This document shows, in pieces, positions 14,151-28,534 of a DNA stretch of 64,000 nt. Each line of letters starts with the position of its first letter. Position 1 is the first letter of the stretch. Below the pieces are notes generated by a model that worked only from the letters and a program-made list of their open reading frames with translations, was not told the DNA's origin and made no database searches. Where the stretch lies: positions 608,538,173 through 608,602,172 of the forward strand of contig NC_081408.1 of the NCBI RefSeq assembly GCF_030272615.1, in the 5' to 3' direction. Position numbers and translations under genes: made by a program. This stretch comes from Cryptomeria japonica (lineage: Eukaryota > Streptophyta > Pinopsida > Cupressales > Cupressaceae).

Positions 14151-15601
14151 TTAGTAAGAGGGTTGGAAAATCACCTTAAGTCTTGCAAGCCCATTTCCCC
14201 CCCATTTTTGTCCCTTTACGCATTTTTTCATCTTCCAACATGATTTCTTGACTTCATCATCATTAGGTTTACAAATAATCAAGTGGGTATATCTAAAATT
14301 ACCACCATAATCTCACATGTCTTCTCAGTTTTCTGACCATATAATTTTTTCTATTTTTAGGCAACATTAGCATAGTAAACTTTGATTTTCTTTACCAGTG
14401 CCTTGACAGTCCTCAAAGACATATTTCTACCATTTTTTTAATAACTTTTGATATACTTGACCAAATTAAAAATAAATTACATATTGTTGTTCTACACTAG
14501 ATTCTATACACTTTAAAAAAAAGAAGTCTGCATTTTCGATTATTTTGATGCAAGTTATGCCCAACACATGAATAGGTACCAAATTTTCAGGATGTGGTCA
14601 CTTCACAAAATAATTAAAAAAAAAATACTCAACAGAAAATTAAAAAAAATACACAACTTCTAGATCTTACTCTTACCTATCATCCTACAAAAAGGGTTTT
14701 GCAAAATACTAAATCTAATTATATATTTTGTGCAACACATGAAAACAACTATGTTATGTTTTTCTAAAAAAATTAGGAATAGTTTTTTCATGCTCAAGAG
14801 GTTTGACCCTCTTAATCTTATCCAATTTTTAAAAAATTTAGTAGTTTAGAAACTAGATTCAGAGTACTAAAATTCTTATTCTTTTCTCAACTCCTAGTTT
14901 TGAGTGCATGACCTTCAAATATTTCTTTCAAGTTCAGGTTTACCTATTTTCACAAAAAAAGTGGCCACTTATACCCCCCTTTTTGTTCACCATCTTGGTG
15001 CACTTACCTAGAAGACCTAATTTCATGTTGCGGATATGATCATTTTTTATATTAGTGTGTGTGTGGAAAGTGTTAGTGATTGAGTGTGCACAGTTTCACA
15101 TGCGCAAGTGAAGGATTTGTGCTTCAAAATATTGTAGAACAACATAACAAAGCAGAGTTGATGGGAAGTATGCGATTAAGAGTTTTGTGCTTAACCATAA
15201 CTATTCCTTGGCATTTTTAGATGCTATTTTTCAGTTTAGACATTCCAATTATCTTTTGTAAAATATTTTGTAAGGCAGTGAGCCTTTTGGGGTTGTATCC
15301 CTTATTATTTTGGGTATAGAGCTCTAGGCATTGCACCTAAATGCGTGTGCACTCACCATGTGATATTTGTATACTTTTGTAGAGTATACTTATATTGTGG
15401 GTCTCATCTGCACCATTTTTTTCCCCTTAACCAAGTTTTCCATGTATTAAATCTAGTGTTATGGTGTTTTTGTTGATTGCTTTGTGTTTCTACATCTTCC
15501 TTTCATTCATTTGCATTAAGTGGTTAAAAGGACAAATTAATAAGGCTCAAAATTATAGAACACGGATTCACCCCCCCTCTCAGTGTTCCTTTATTCCAAC
15601 A

Positions 15602-18600
15602 CTATAGAGAATGTGAATTATTTACCACAAGCATAGCTATACATATCACATATGCTTGCATTACACCTATTAGATTATTGGTCTAAAATTTTATTATACA
15701 CCTTATTTTATTCTCTTATTTTTTACTATATTATCTCTATTCTTTTATTTCGCATTTGGGTTAGATGATCATATAGCCTTCTATTAGTGTGGTTTTCTAT
15801 ATCTAATTATGGATTACCACTTTTTAATCAATATCAAACCCCATTATAGGCTATTATAATGGTCTTTTAGGGACTATTAGTCTATTTTGTTTCTTGTTTG
15901 AAAACTGCCAAAATCCTCATATGAAGTAATCCATTGTATTAACCTCAATAAATCTTATTTTTATCAAAACAATGAGAACCTACCAACAAAGCATTCTTCT
16001 TAAATATTTGGTCATAATAACTTATGTTGATATATGATGACTTTTTTTAATAAATTATCCCATGGTAACACCATATGTTGAATTTTTTTTTTGATACAAG
16101 GATTGTTGTAGGGTTTTTTTTATGGTATCAATGGTATCTATTTATACTAGTGTGAGTATCACCTACTTGGTGTAATATAAGACTTTTGGTAGTAGTGGGA
16201 TTAGATGTTTACCTCTACCTTCAATTACTTCTTTTATGTCATTGATTGGATCCTTTGTTCATGAAGTGTCATAAATTATAATCCCTTACAATTTCACACT
16301 CCTTTTTTGGGCTATTGATTTGGTGTGCCTCCTTATGGCTCCTTTTAAGAATTTTTTGGCCTTATCTCATCCAAGTTGTTATCATATACTCATTAGGTGA
16401 CTTGATGCAATATCCTAGGCCTATTTAATCTTGAACCACCTTTAGTTTGCCTTGTTTTGGTTAGACAACACCTAACACGATAGTCATGGTGGAGCAGGAT
16501 GCATAGCACCATAGTCCCCTTGAAACATGGCCAAATTTAAATGTGTTAGTGTCCTAGTACTCGTCATTTGTGATCGAATCTCAATGTTTTGATATGACTC
16601 TTGAGAGTCAACCTAGATGTGAAAATGCCTTGAGAACCCTATATAAGAGCACAATTTCTAATTCATTTTAATCATCTAGAAATCCTATCATTCTAATTCA
16701 AGAGCAAGTATTCCTTCATTAAAGAGTAGATCCAAGTACAGGGAGCATCAAGCTAAACCAAGTTATCTTCAACTATGTTCTTGTGATATATTTTGTTATG
16801 ATTTATCATGTTACTGCATCAATACTTGGAGGAATTATCCAAAGAGCTTTGCATCACCACCATTATCAATCCTAAGCTATAATCTTGTCAAATCAAAATT
16901 TTAGTTAATGTTTAGGCTCTACCCTACTAGGGGTAAGATCCTTTTTCTAATAAATCATATCTATAGTGGAGGTTAATTCCTACTTGAGATTTGGCATAGA
17001 CAAACTCCTAGACAATACAATATTTTCCCTCTTTCTATGTGAAAACTATAGATTTTAGCTAGAATTTGCAAGATTATAGAGAGAAAGTTGAGACACATGG
17101 TTCTAAATTTTTAATAGGTAAAAACCATTGGACTATGCCAATTTTCACATGTGATTGAAACTCTTTAGCTAAATCTTAGAGAGTGTGGTCTATAGAGCAT
17201 TCTGATCTATAATTCAAAGTCTTAGGTTGCGAGACACTTGTCAAAACCATGGCACCTAGAACACTACTCTTACATTTTAAAGCTCAAATTTTAGTGACTG
17301 GTTCCTTTCCATATCTTATTTCTAGATTTATAATTCTATGTTGAATTTTAGTTTTGTTTCTCTTTGCTTATGTTGAATATTTTCATTTTCCTTGTATTTT
17401 ACCTAGATCTCTTGCATTATTTCTCATTCCAATCCTATCTAATCAACATTAGAAAGGGAACAATCAGTCACAATTCTATCTCTCCTATAAGAGAGAAGTT
17501 GAGCCTAATTTCCCACTCCACAATGAAAGAGTTTCAAAATGATTCCTAGTTTGCAATCTTAATCTAGACTCCATTTCCCCACATTTTAGATCATTTAATT
17601 GGATCTATTGTAATATGCTATTCCTAACCTATTTATTCTATGACCTATCTAAATTAGGAATAAAGTTGTGACTCTTTAATATTAGTAGAATTGAAGACTC
17701 CATTTGGTATATATAGGCCTTTTTTGGTAGTGCAAGCTATGGTTACTTGATATAATATTAGTATACTACAAAAATGTTATAAAAAATGTATTCTATCTTC
17801 TTTATTAGTAAATAAAGATTTTTGTAACCATTTATTGGTGGGGTGAAATGCCACCTTAAAGCTTGAAGATGATGTGGGTATGATAGAGTGCTTGTGATAT
17901 GAAAATGATTTGGAATAATGCTCTTATATAGAGTTCTCAAGGTATTTCATAAATTAGGCTAGCATCCAATGGTCATATTGAGGCATCATGATAAAGAACT
18001 AAGTGGTGGGAAATAGGTACCAATATGTTCACTTTTGGGCCTAGTTTGAGGGACTAGGACACACCAGGTTCCCTTGTCTAGGAAAAGAACACCCCAGGTT
18101 CCCTTGTCTAGGACAAGGACACTCCATGCATCCTTGTCTAGGACAAGGATTCCCTATGGCCTTTGTCCACTAAAAAAAGGTGAATAAACCATAGATGAGG
18201 TGTACTTAGCTTCAAGAAAAGGTTTAGATCTCCATGCAAACATATGACATTAGTTTCGTATCATAAAGCCTAAAAATAGGATTAGATAAGAGCTAAGAGA
18301 AAACACACTAAGGAAAGGGCACAAAAAGTGGTGTAAATTGTATAAGGATATAATTTATGATGCTACAACCTTGACACCTTTTCTCCATGATTTCAAATAG
18401 ATTTCCCATTAAATATCATTATTATAGTTTGTAGGAATATGAGGTGATGCCATTTGGGAGATCAATTCTCTCCATTCAATTTGTCATAGGTGTGTGATCT
18501 TACTACATAGTTGGCTAATAAGCCAATTGGATTTCCTTGGAGAACTCACTTGTTCCTCCTAAAATATTGCAATGAATTTTGATATCGGTGTAAAATAATT

Positions 18601-19603
18601 AGTATATCCTCACTCGTCAAGTCATGTTAATTCACCTCAGAAGTTTCTTGGGGAGGAAATCAATCATTGTCATTAATGTTTGAGGCGTTCCCTTGATATA
18701 TTTTAGATATGTGAAAATAATTAGTTCCACCAATAGCCTCATTAGATAAATGGTTTTCTTCTTTATTCACTTCCCTATATACATTATTTATAATTGTTTC
18801 TTGAAAATTATTTAATAATAGTTTTTCTATTGTATTTAGCATTGATCCCATCTTCCAATAATGAAGATGATTGGATTAGATTGTATTATTCAGCAATTAT
18901 GAACCTCCTTCTATTTCTAATTGAACAATCTTGATTTTGATGGATAGTCTCAATCCTAGGATCAAGTCTTAGAATTTACATTCATTTTTTATCCCTTTTG
19001 TAAAGTGAAAGGCGAGCTCACCTCTTGTTAAACTCTTCCAATTTATAATAATACAACCCACACTAGATATACTTGAATTACCTCTCACTACCTCATAAAA
19101 ATCTAATTTGAACCAACCATCCTGAGGCGATGACCATTTAGGTCACACTCTTACATTGAGATTATTAACACCACCATCTCCATTAATGATGGTCACTATG
19201 TGGTCATATTAAAAGAGAATAATATATGAATATTGACAAAAAGGCATCCTAACACATCTCATATGACCTATAATTTATCCTTATCTTTATGGATTCCTAT
19301 TTGAACTAGAGGCACCATGAGATAAATTAGTTTGATGTGAAAATATAATAAAATCACATGATTGATGAATACAACTATTGGCGTTGACATCTATTAAGAG
19401 ATCTCATTGATTGAGTGTCCATAGATTCTTTTGACTAAGATTTGGGATATCCTTGTAGAACCTTATGTCTATCAATTCATAGATGATCATATTGCATATT
19501 GCTTCATTCACCTTAATTATGTATATAATGTACTCTTTGATAGTAAAGAAAACTCATTTATTTTTTCTTCTTCTATTATTTCCTAGTGATGAGATTAGTG
19601 TTA
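15602..19603. other. AT-rich intergenic stretch with decayed LTR remnants
   Basis: No gene is seen. A TATA-bearing LTR-like segment (CCCTATATAAGAGCAC, near 16637) lies in about 16400-17300. A related segment in reverse orientation is at about 17850-18170; the 25-bp blocks 16627-16651 and 17919-17943 match inversely at 23 of 25. Three tandem copies of a CAGGTTCCCTTGTCTAGGA-type unit, about 35 bp each, lie at 18058-18170. A short minus frame at 18660-18851 may be a gag remnant, unproven. Confidence 0.4.
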
Positions 19604-19745
19604 TTACATCCATGGCTTCTAATTATTTGGTGGATTAGGAAAATTATTTTCTTCTAGAGGGTTATGGGGTAGTTGGGTTTCTCACCCTCTTTTGGCCTTA
19701 TGTGCCAACTTTCTCAACTCCTTTCTTGTCTTCATGTAAGCAGGT

Positions 19746-22700
19746 ATAGTATAATAAAATCTCCCTTTGTGATTCAACATGATAAATGGCCCTTGTCCTT
19801 TTGTCCACCCAAGATCAGCTCATCAGCTCTGAACTGGTCTCTACCAGCTCCACCAACCTATCACACTCGGGGACTAGGTCACAACATAGAGATGTCCATG
19901 TGGCGTGCTATCATCAGGCGAAATTGACATTTAACAGGTGGTTGTTTAAGCATTATTCCTGCACCTAGAAGGAATTGTAACACCCTTTCATGCACCCACC
20001 AACTTTGGTTTTCCTTCTAGGGCCTATATCTCTCCCATTTGAAGGCATTTTGGAATCTTTTTGGCATTTTGGAATCTTTTTGGCATTTTGGAATCTTTTT
20101 GGCATTTTGAGATTATCTTAAATATAGGTTGAAGCTCTTGGTGATATCTCCTTGGACAACATTCACATTTTGTATTACAAATACCACCATTTTTGCAGCT
20201 TTCCGAATAGTTCACACTACCATTATCATAGAATCTCAAAAAGGTGAGTTTACTTGTTCTCTTTTCCACTTATCTCATGCATTATTGTTCTTTTATCTTG
20301 CATTACTTGTTCTCTTTTCCACTTATCTCATGAATTATCATTCTTTTATCTTGCATTGTCTTTCAATCATCTTTATCATTTATTTTCCTCGTGGCTTTTA
20401 TCTCAATTGTCTGTGGAGGTGGAAACACCACAACCGGGGTCTGACTTAGGGAAGCTCCAAAACACAACCCCCAACATTTTTTATTTCTATTTTGTGTAGG
20501 TAGAAATTTGTGCAAGAGTAGATACTTTGTGGGAGGCTCCAATCATGTACCGGTTGTGAGTCCCTCTCATCTCATTTGTTCTACTTTTATTTATCTATTT
20601 TGTAATGCCCACCAAAATACCCTAGAGAAATTAAACAACTAACATGTAAACAAAGATAATTTTATCTTTTAAACATCTAATAATGCAACATAATCAACTA
20701 AATACTCATATGCATCTAACATCCATTATCATGATATACAATTACCCATTATGAACATAATCACCAAACATGATATGCAAGAGGAAATATAACACAACAT
20801 AACATCTATCTTCCCTAGGGAATCTCAACATCATTACTTACACTACAAATCTTGAAAAAACAACATCATAATTACAACTAATCCAATGCACACTACTTCT
20901 ATTATCAATTATCCTTTCCATGTACATATGCAATATCATTTCTATTCCATCTATCTATCATAAATGTGATATTCATCAATGCAACTACAAATTAACCCCA
21001 TTAGGTTCATTTTAAAGCACCCATACCAAATGTTCCTAGTCACAATCACTTACTCATTTGAAACATCATAATATATTACCAATACTAATTACCACATTAT
21101 TAATACATTCCTTTAACCATAACAGACATACATACAATACTAAATGCATATCCACAGAGCCAATTCCATTTTTTCCATTAATAAATCAATCACAAGATAC
21201 ACATGATACATCTTTATGATCACCTAATATCATCTACCATTTTACATGAGTACACTATCCATTTAAATCAAAGAGACTAGCTCTCAAATATAAATACATA
21301 TACATGCAAAGTGAATCATATACATCCATCTGCTATAAATAACCATCCAAGATAAAGAGATGAGAGATCCACATCCATGCAAAATCATCCAATGATGAAA
21401 ATCCCAATAGAAGAAGGAATCATACCACATGACCATGTGGAACCATAAGGAACCACCCCCCATGCTAGGAGATGACACAAGATCCCACTCACACTCTAGA
21501 TCTAGGTTGACACCTAACAACCAAAGGAAAGACCAATACAAAACAAGTGCAATACTTAAAATCATAAAATCTCCAATACGAAACCTCTAGAGGCAACTCA
21601 TCGAATCAAGCCAAGGCACTAGGACCTACATGTAGGGAAAAGAGTGTCATCACATGCAACAAATGGGAACCTGGGAACTTGTCCCAACCATCCTAGATGC
21701 ACATGGAGATCCATCACAACCTTTATGGAGTAAGGGAGATTAGCTTACCTCGATTACCAAGGCCTTCCCAATCATATCCCAGATCTCTACCACTAGGCAA
21801 GGCAAAGGGGCCACTAACCATTTCTTATCTTATTAAGATGAACTACTCTACCCAAACCCCATGAATTATTAATTAGATTATCACTTCATTATAAATCATA
21901 AACTCTCAATGAGATATTTCAATGATCTAGACTCTGGGTAACCTGGTTGTCTACTGAACGCAATCCCAGTCACTCACTTGGAAGCCCACTCCCCCCTAGC
22001 ATGCACCTAGACCTTTAGGGTGGAACACTTACAAAACATAACAAAACAAGGGCTCTCAATGCAACATAACTGCATGACTAATGTTAATTAATCAAATGAT
22101 AATCTTCAAGAAATGAATAACATATGTCAGAATCCCAACCTTTCATAGGCAACCAAGAATCATCAAACATCAAGATTCTCATTATCAAAAGCATCCAATA
22201 AGAGCCCCAAGAATAACAACAAGGCATTTCCCATCTTTCTCAATCTAATAGTGCAATCAATTGTATCAAATCAATAAATCAAGCATACAACATCATAGGG
22301 ATAGACTCATTCATGTCAATGCACATGCACAAGAATCCAAATACCAAAACTCCCAATAACCAAAATTAATAATAAAATCCCAGTGAATATATTAACAATA
22401 TATTTTTTCACAGATATGAAGAATTCAATCTTTTCAAATCAAATTGCATAAGAAGGATTTAAAATCCCCAACCTGGAAATTAGAAGTTATGGAATGCAAA
22501 ATTGTTGTAGAAGCGACAAGCCAAATCTTCAATCCACCAACAAAATTGCAACCTCAAGTAAATCCAAGCCAAGCTCCAAAAGCCAAATCAATAATTCTTA
22601 GAAAATTATCCAACCAAGCCACACACACAACAAACTCAAATCTCCCAATAAATAAAAATTAATCAAAAACTATACAACTTCTCCAACCAATCAAAATAAT

Positions 22701-24380
22701 TTAAAATATAATATTTCATACCAACCATGCCAAATATTGGGATAGAAAAATATAAAATAATATTATTTAACTTACCCAAATATCTCAATCAATAATAAAT
22801 AGGGTAGGTAGGGTAAATAGTTAAATAATATTAGATAAATAATTAAACCAAAATAATATATTTCTTACTAACAATCTCGAAAATTAAAATAACAATAACA
22901 TAAAATAATATTATTAAAATCTCCAAACTCACAACCAATAATGAGAGAGGGTAGGTAAGATAAATAATAATTAAATAAATGGGTAGGAAAAATAAGCAAT
23001 AATAAATAATAAACAAACCCTTTAACCAATAAATAAAATAGAAAGGGCTAATAAATAAATAAATAAGTAATTAAATAATATTATCCCACAAAAAAATTCT
23101 CAAAAGGGCCAATAATAACAAGGGGTAAGTAAATAAATAATAACCAATAAATAAATAGATAGATAAATAAACAATAAAGAAAATAAATAAATAATAAATA
23201 ACCGAACAATAAATAAATGGATAAATAAATAAATAAAATAATAAACAAGTAACTAAATGTAAAATACATATAAATGCTCCGACCAATAATAATTTAAACT
23301 CAAAGCCATTAATATCTCCCACATACGCATAAAATATAATAATAAATAAATAATCTTTCATGCATAATTATAAATGCCAAATATTATGATCCACAAAATA
23401 ACATTAATAAATAATAACCTTCACTAATTAAATACATAATTATATTTAAATATTAATGCCATCTATTAATTTAAGAATATTAATAAAGTTTATAAACCAA
23501 TGAATCAAGTTATAATTTAATTAATAATCACAACTCCTCTAGGCAACCCAACATAGGGTAACACAAAATACCACACGACGTTGCACATAGAGACTCTCAA
23601 CCAAAACACCAATTGACAGGGTATCAACTAAACCTAGAGGGTAGAATGGGATTTCATGTCACCTCCAATCAACTTGCCATTGGGATAAAGACACGCTCAA
23701 ACCTGTGAAGCCAAGTGGAGTCGATGTTTGTTACCTGCAAACTTGTCACCACCAAGACATGTACAACAACATATGCAATAACATATATCATGAAATAGGA
23801 AGACAAGTGAAGGGAAATTGTAATGTCCTATCGTGCTCATGAATGAGTGGTATGACATCGTCCCTATCACAACAACAATAGAAAATAGTCACAACAACAA
23901 AGCACTATCATAATCATCATCATATCTCATCTAATCATGAAATAGGGTTAGTACATAATATGATACCATCAAATCATCATTAAATAGGATAATCTATATC
24001 AATATGATCTATTATTGCACAAAAGAGAAAGATGAATCAAGGAGGGGCACTACATATTTCATATATTGTGCCTACTAGTTTATTTTTATCACTTTCTGTG
24101 CATTTATCATAGTTGAATTACATTTGGAGTTTTATGTACAGTTTTTGTACCCCGACTATATAGGATGACAGTGCATTGTGCTAGTGTCCCAAGCCTGCAT
24201 GCTTGTCCTCTAGATAGAGGTTCAATAGAGTCATCCAAGAGCCTTCTCTACATTTTTCCTGATTATTTTGGTTCTTTTCATCCCCTGGCTCACCTTAGTG
24301 CTAGTTCGAGTGAGGTATCAGAGAGTGGATTTATTCTCTAGGATTCATCATCCTTGAGGTAGCAGATTTCCCCCATTACA
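19746..24380 (+). repeat. 5' LTR of the gypsy element (interrupted)
   Basis: Matches 32110-33188 in order across its length, including TCTCAAAAAGG, GGTATCAGAGAGTGGATTT and the terminal CCATTACA. Local tandem copies of a TTTTGGAATCTTTTTGGCA unit (about 20048-20105) and of an approximately 50-bp TTCTCTTTTCCACTTATCTC unit (about 20256-20355) are unique to this copy. Confidence 0.75.
20601..24054. mobile_element. 3.45-kb LTR-type insertion with no coding content
   Basis: Begins TGTAATGCCC, ends GGGGCACTACA, and is flanked by a perfect 5-bp duplication TATTT (20596-20600 and 24055-24059). The uninterrupted sequence is given by the sister LTR near 32870-32890. These are the marks of an LTR insertion. 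I find no internal pair of LTRs and no retroelement protein, so it is either a very long solo LTR or a non-coding LTR element. Its middle (about 22700-23520) is extremely AT-rich with (AAAT)n runs, and the open frames there are artefacts. Orientation cannot be fixed because both ends read TG...CA on either strand. Confidence 0.7.
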
Positions 24381-25294
24381 TTTGGGTGAACCTAACGTGA
24401 AGAAACTTTCCTCTTGTATTGTGCATTTCTCATTTAGATCATTGCATTCATTTAGCTAATACCAAACTTAAATTTAAAAAAAAAGGTTTACATCTTTGTT
24501 TTAGCATTTCCATATAGTCTAAGCTCATTTCCACTTAGTCTAGTTTCATTTTTCAACAAAGACTTTATCCAAAGGCAGAACACCTTTTGTCCCTATAGTG
24601 TATTCTTAGCATCGAAATAATTTTCTATGAGCTTTATGACCCAGACTGCCACATGAGCCATAGTCAAGAGGTCATCTAGGTAGAGTTTTCCTCCTGAAAA
24701 TTATAGTCCTCCTTTACCCAGCACAATGTTCAATGATCAACTGCCTGACCCAAATAATCTCTTTGCTTCTTGTCCCCTTAAGTCTATTTTGATAGGGGGG
24801 CCCTCTCCACCTGCTTTGCAATCCAACTCTCAGAATAATTCTCTGAGAAGTTCTACTCCATCTTCCCCTCCCGCTATTGATCATGACTCTTCTCTTACTG
24901 TTGATTTTGAGAAAATTGATATGCTTGAGTAAAATCTGAGAGAATTTGAGGGTTTCCTAAATCGAGATAATGTCCTCTCCTAGGCTGGAAATATCATCAA
25001 CACTCTGAGAGACATGTTGATCTCAGATAGGAGAGGCCTAGAGATGTTGAAGGCATTATCTATAATTGTAAAAAATCATATTCCTTTGGCTGATGCTCCT
25101 CCTCAGGATGACTAGTCCATTACTTATGGACCTCATCTTAGTGTCGGTATGCCTAGTTTGGTAGTGCACATGGTTGATCCTCAACCTACTATTCCTAGTA
25201 TCACTGCTTCATCTAACCCCTTGGACTATACGAGTATGTCTAGTGGCTCAACATTTGCCTCTATTGTTGCTCAGATATCTACGATCAACACTAG

Positions 25295-26257
25295 GGTAAA
25301 AGCACAAAGTTGTGTCACAATTTTATAAAGAAAAAGGCCAATGTTGATTCAACTTTTTAAATTGAATCAATATAAAGTAAAATATATGTTTTAAATTTTG
25401 AAATGATGTAAACTAATAAAATGCCTATTTTTTGTGTATTTTATGTTTGTAAATTTTTAAAAAATTAAAAATTATTTGAATATACTTTCTTATAAAGTAA
25501 ACACCATAATTTAATTGCTGATAAAATAATGAAACTAAAGTTACACAAGGCATCACACTTTATATAGTAAATTTTACCTTTTTTCTTTAATTTTTTTGTG
25601 TATATTGATAACTTGAAACTTTAGTGCAAAAATATATTTTTAACAATTTTTTATGTATATATATTTTTCAATAATTTTGAAAAAGTTGCATGTACTGAAA
25701 TATAACTCTTTCGATTTGGCGTCACCTTTTTTCTAAATTATTTTTCCAAATTAGAAAAGAATTATATCATCTTGAAATAAACTCTTTTCTCTAGTGCATT
25801 TTTTTTTAATTTTTAAATAAATTTTAGTATTTTTCTCTTACGAGATAATCAACCTTATATTTTAGTATTGATGTACTACTTTCGATAAAAATAAAATATA
25901 AAATATAAAATATAAAAACTAATTAAAATATTAAAAGATATATGTTTTGGAAAATTCACTTATAGATCTATAAAAGGGTATTTTTGCATTTCAAAAAAAA
26001 TATTATTTATAAGAGTAGGAGGTGTTGAAACATTGAATTTTTCAAAAAAACAATATTGGTAATTAGACCCAAAGTGGTATAAAATATACATTTAGTAGAC
26101 AATTCCAATTGGAAAATTTGTGCCCCATATATAAGATAGCTATAATGAATTTGTATAGAGCATATGTTTGACTAAAATTAATTTTTAGTTAGAATTACTT
26201 AAATTCACTTGTGTTGATAAGTTGGCCTAAAACGTAACATAGTTTTGTGCTTTTACC
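25295..26257. mobile_element. 963-bp non-autonomous inverted-repeat DNA element
   Basis: The left end GGTAAAAGCACAAA and the right end TTTGTGCTTTTACC are perfect 14-bp inverted repeats, with weaker similarity inward including GGCCAA on both sides. It is flanked by CACTAG at 25289-25294 and 26258-26263. It interrupts the gypsy gag and has no coding capacity. The interior is AT-rich with runs of ATAAA. The 6-bp duplication does not assign a superfamily; one or two bases could belong to the termini. Confidence 0.7.
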
Positions 26258-26777
26258 CACTAGCACTACATCTACCAATGGTACTAGTCCTTCTTGAGGT
26301 TTTGGTGGAGGTGGGGCAGATTTTGCTCACCTCCATCTCCTCTGCCCACTAATCCAATCTTGAACACCATCTTACAAAACATGGGTCAGTTGTAGTTATA
26401 GTTAACGAGCTTGGCCTTCACCTCTGGTCGGTCATCCATGCCGGCATATTACAAGAAGAGTCCCCTTGACATGACCACTTTTAACACTATCCTTCCTCCT
26501 ATAGTTGAATCACTGAAGTTTGATAGGTTCAATGGTGATGGGGACCCTAATGTGCATATCGATTCTTTCATGACTATGAGCAATGATTATCATAGTTTGG
26601 GTTTTGTGTTGCTTAAACTATTCTCACAATCCCTTAAGGGTATCACATTAGAATGGTACAACTCTTTTTTGGATCATTCTATCCACACCTTTGATCAGCT
26701 TATGGACCTTTTCCTTAGTGTTACTATGTATCAAATTGCCATTAGTTTCATATCCAAAGTCATACTATATATTCTAG

Positions 26778-27897
26778 TTGGTTAGTATTACTGAATCATG
26801 CAGTTGGTACACTCAGAGAAGTCGGTATGAACAGTCTAGTCGGTTATAGAAGAAAGCAGTCACAGAATGCAGTATTCATCGAGCTATTTACCGAGTAAAG
26901 TTTCATGGCTACTAAGTGGTAAAGTTAACTCACCGAGTTGATATTCACCGAGTGAAACATTTTACCAAATACATTGAACCTGGACATGCACATGAAAACG
27001 TGTTACAACATTAAGGCACATCTAACCATTTTTGCATTGGGAATTGCACTATGAGATTGTGTATGATTACAAGGTCAATCTAACCAATGAGATATTTTAT
27101 TTAGTTATTCATTTGAAGAATCTTTTGTAAGATCAAAGCAATGAATCAGATCATCGCTGTAAGAGATCTATTTATACAACATGATTCTAGGGTTAGATAT
27201 ATGAGATGCAATAAGAGATAACAAAGTGTATGCATGAAGGAAGACTGTTACAGAGACACAGAGAGGTCACCAAGAAGGTTATCAATGAATAGTCGAAGAA
27301 CAAAGTAAACAGAAGGGTTTACCAAGTTTCATTATGGGTTGCTGAGGTATGCTACAAGCTAGGTAATCTTATTCTAAGCACATAGAATCTTCTTTAGCAT
27401 TTCAGATGTAAAGTTGCAGATATTTGTAATGATTTTATTGTAATATTTTGAAGTTTTAAGAGAAATCTTTAATAGGGTAAAAGATTCTAACCAAGTCTAT
27501 AAATTGTAAATCCTTTAACCAGGTGCTACACTTATATAGTGTTGTAAAAATCCTTTAGTAAGGTAGATCTAACTGATCTTGATACTCCTAACAGGGTAAG
27601 CTATCAGAAATAGCTAAATGTAGCTCTAATCGAGCATTCTTTATTATTGTAGTAGTGAAGTTGTGGGTGCCATCCCCACCGCAGTTTTTCACTCTAACCA
27701 AGAGTTTCTGCGTGACCAAAATATATGTGTTATGGAGTGAATCATGTATGATTGTTATCTGTTGATTTTAGTTTTATTTTATGTTACTGCATTATTCTGT
27801 TTATGCATAACAGTAAGGTTATTATCAGAGAAAAGTTTTGGAGTACTGATTCACCCCTCCCCTCTCAGTACATTAGCTTTCTATATTGGGCCTAACA
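26778..27897 (+). repeat. Solo LTR inside gypsy gag
   Basis: About 1,120 bp of unrelated sequence separates two parts of the gag. It contains CGGT/ACCGAG words, ends ATTCACCCCTCCCCTCTCAGT then GGGCCTAACA, and resembles in length and 3' end the solo LTR at 56411-57539. The left border is uncertain (the start is not a clean TG), and only a weak flanking duplication (TCTAG/CTTAG) is seen. Confidence 0.55.
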
Positions 27898-28534
27898 CTT
27901 AGATGGTTTCAGGCTAACATTGACAACAGGGTCACTATCAATGACCTTGTTCATTGCAAGCAAAAACCCATTGAGAAGGTAACAAATATTATTTCAAGAT
28001 ATCAATCGATTTCTACCAAAATCCCCTTTTCCCTGCCAGATAGTGATCTATAGAGGATGTTTATTGGCAATCCATAACCTACATTGAGGGAAAATTTATC
28101 TCTTAATCAATATGAGAACTTTTCTAACATGTGTTCCGTGCTTACGAAATACTAGCACACCATGTCATAGTTCGAAGATTCTACTTCGAACCCTTGTTGT
28201 GGGTCCTTTGTAGGCACATCTGTGAAAGGGTCTAGGAAGAATAAAGTCATAGCCAATGTTGTGGTTGTTCTTATGAAAACGGCTGCATAAGGATCACCAT
28301 AAAAAAGGTTCGTCATGAAATTGAATCACTTATTTGAGCATAATGAACCAGTTGTTGAAAGATAACTTAATAATCCTTCCTAAGATTAGACCATTGTCTG
28401 ATAGTAGACCTTATCCATGATGGTATGATGGGTAAAATTCTTCCTTTACCATCATGTTCCTGGTCACAACACTGAGTGATGTTACCATCTTTAGTAGATA
28501 GTCTAGGACCACATTGATAGTGGTGCAATAAAAC

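Larger units (their letters stand above)
24726..28400 (+). pseudogene. gag of the gypsy element (decayed, interrupted)
   Basis: An N-terminal piece lies at 24726-24932 (Pro/Ser-rich), the core at 26411-26785 with FDRFNGDGDPNVHIDSF, LLKLFSQSLKGITLEWYNSF and FDQLMDLFL, the usual retrotransposon gag pattern, and the continuation at about 27900-28260 with RWFQANIDNRVTINDLVH. Two later insertions split it: the 963-bp inverted-repeat element before the core and a solo LTR after it. Stops are present in every part. Confidence 0.7.

Noticed and set aside
23071-23361. Tyr/Phe/Leu-rich membrane-like minus-strand frame
   Set aside because: Product of (AAAT)n low-complexity sequence.
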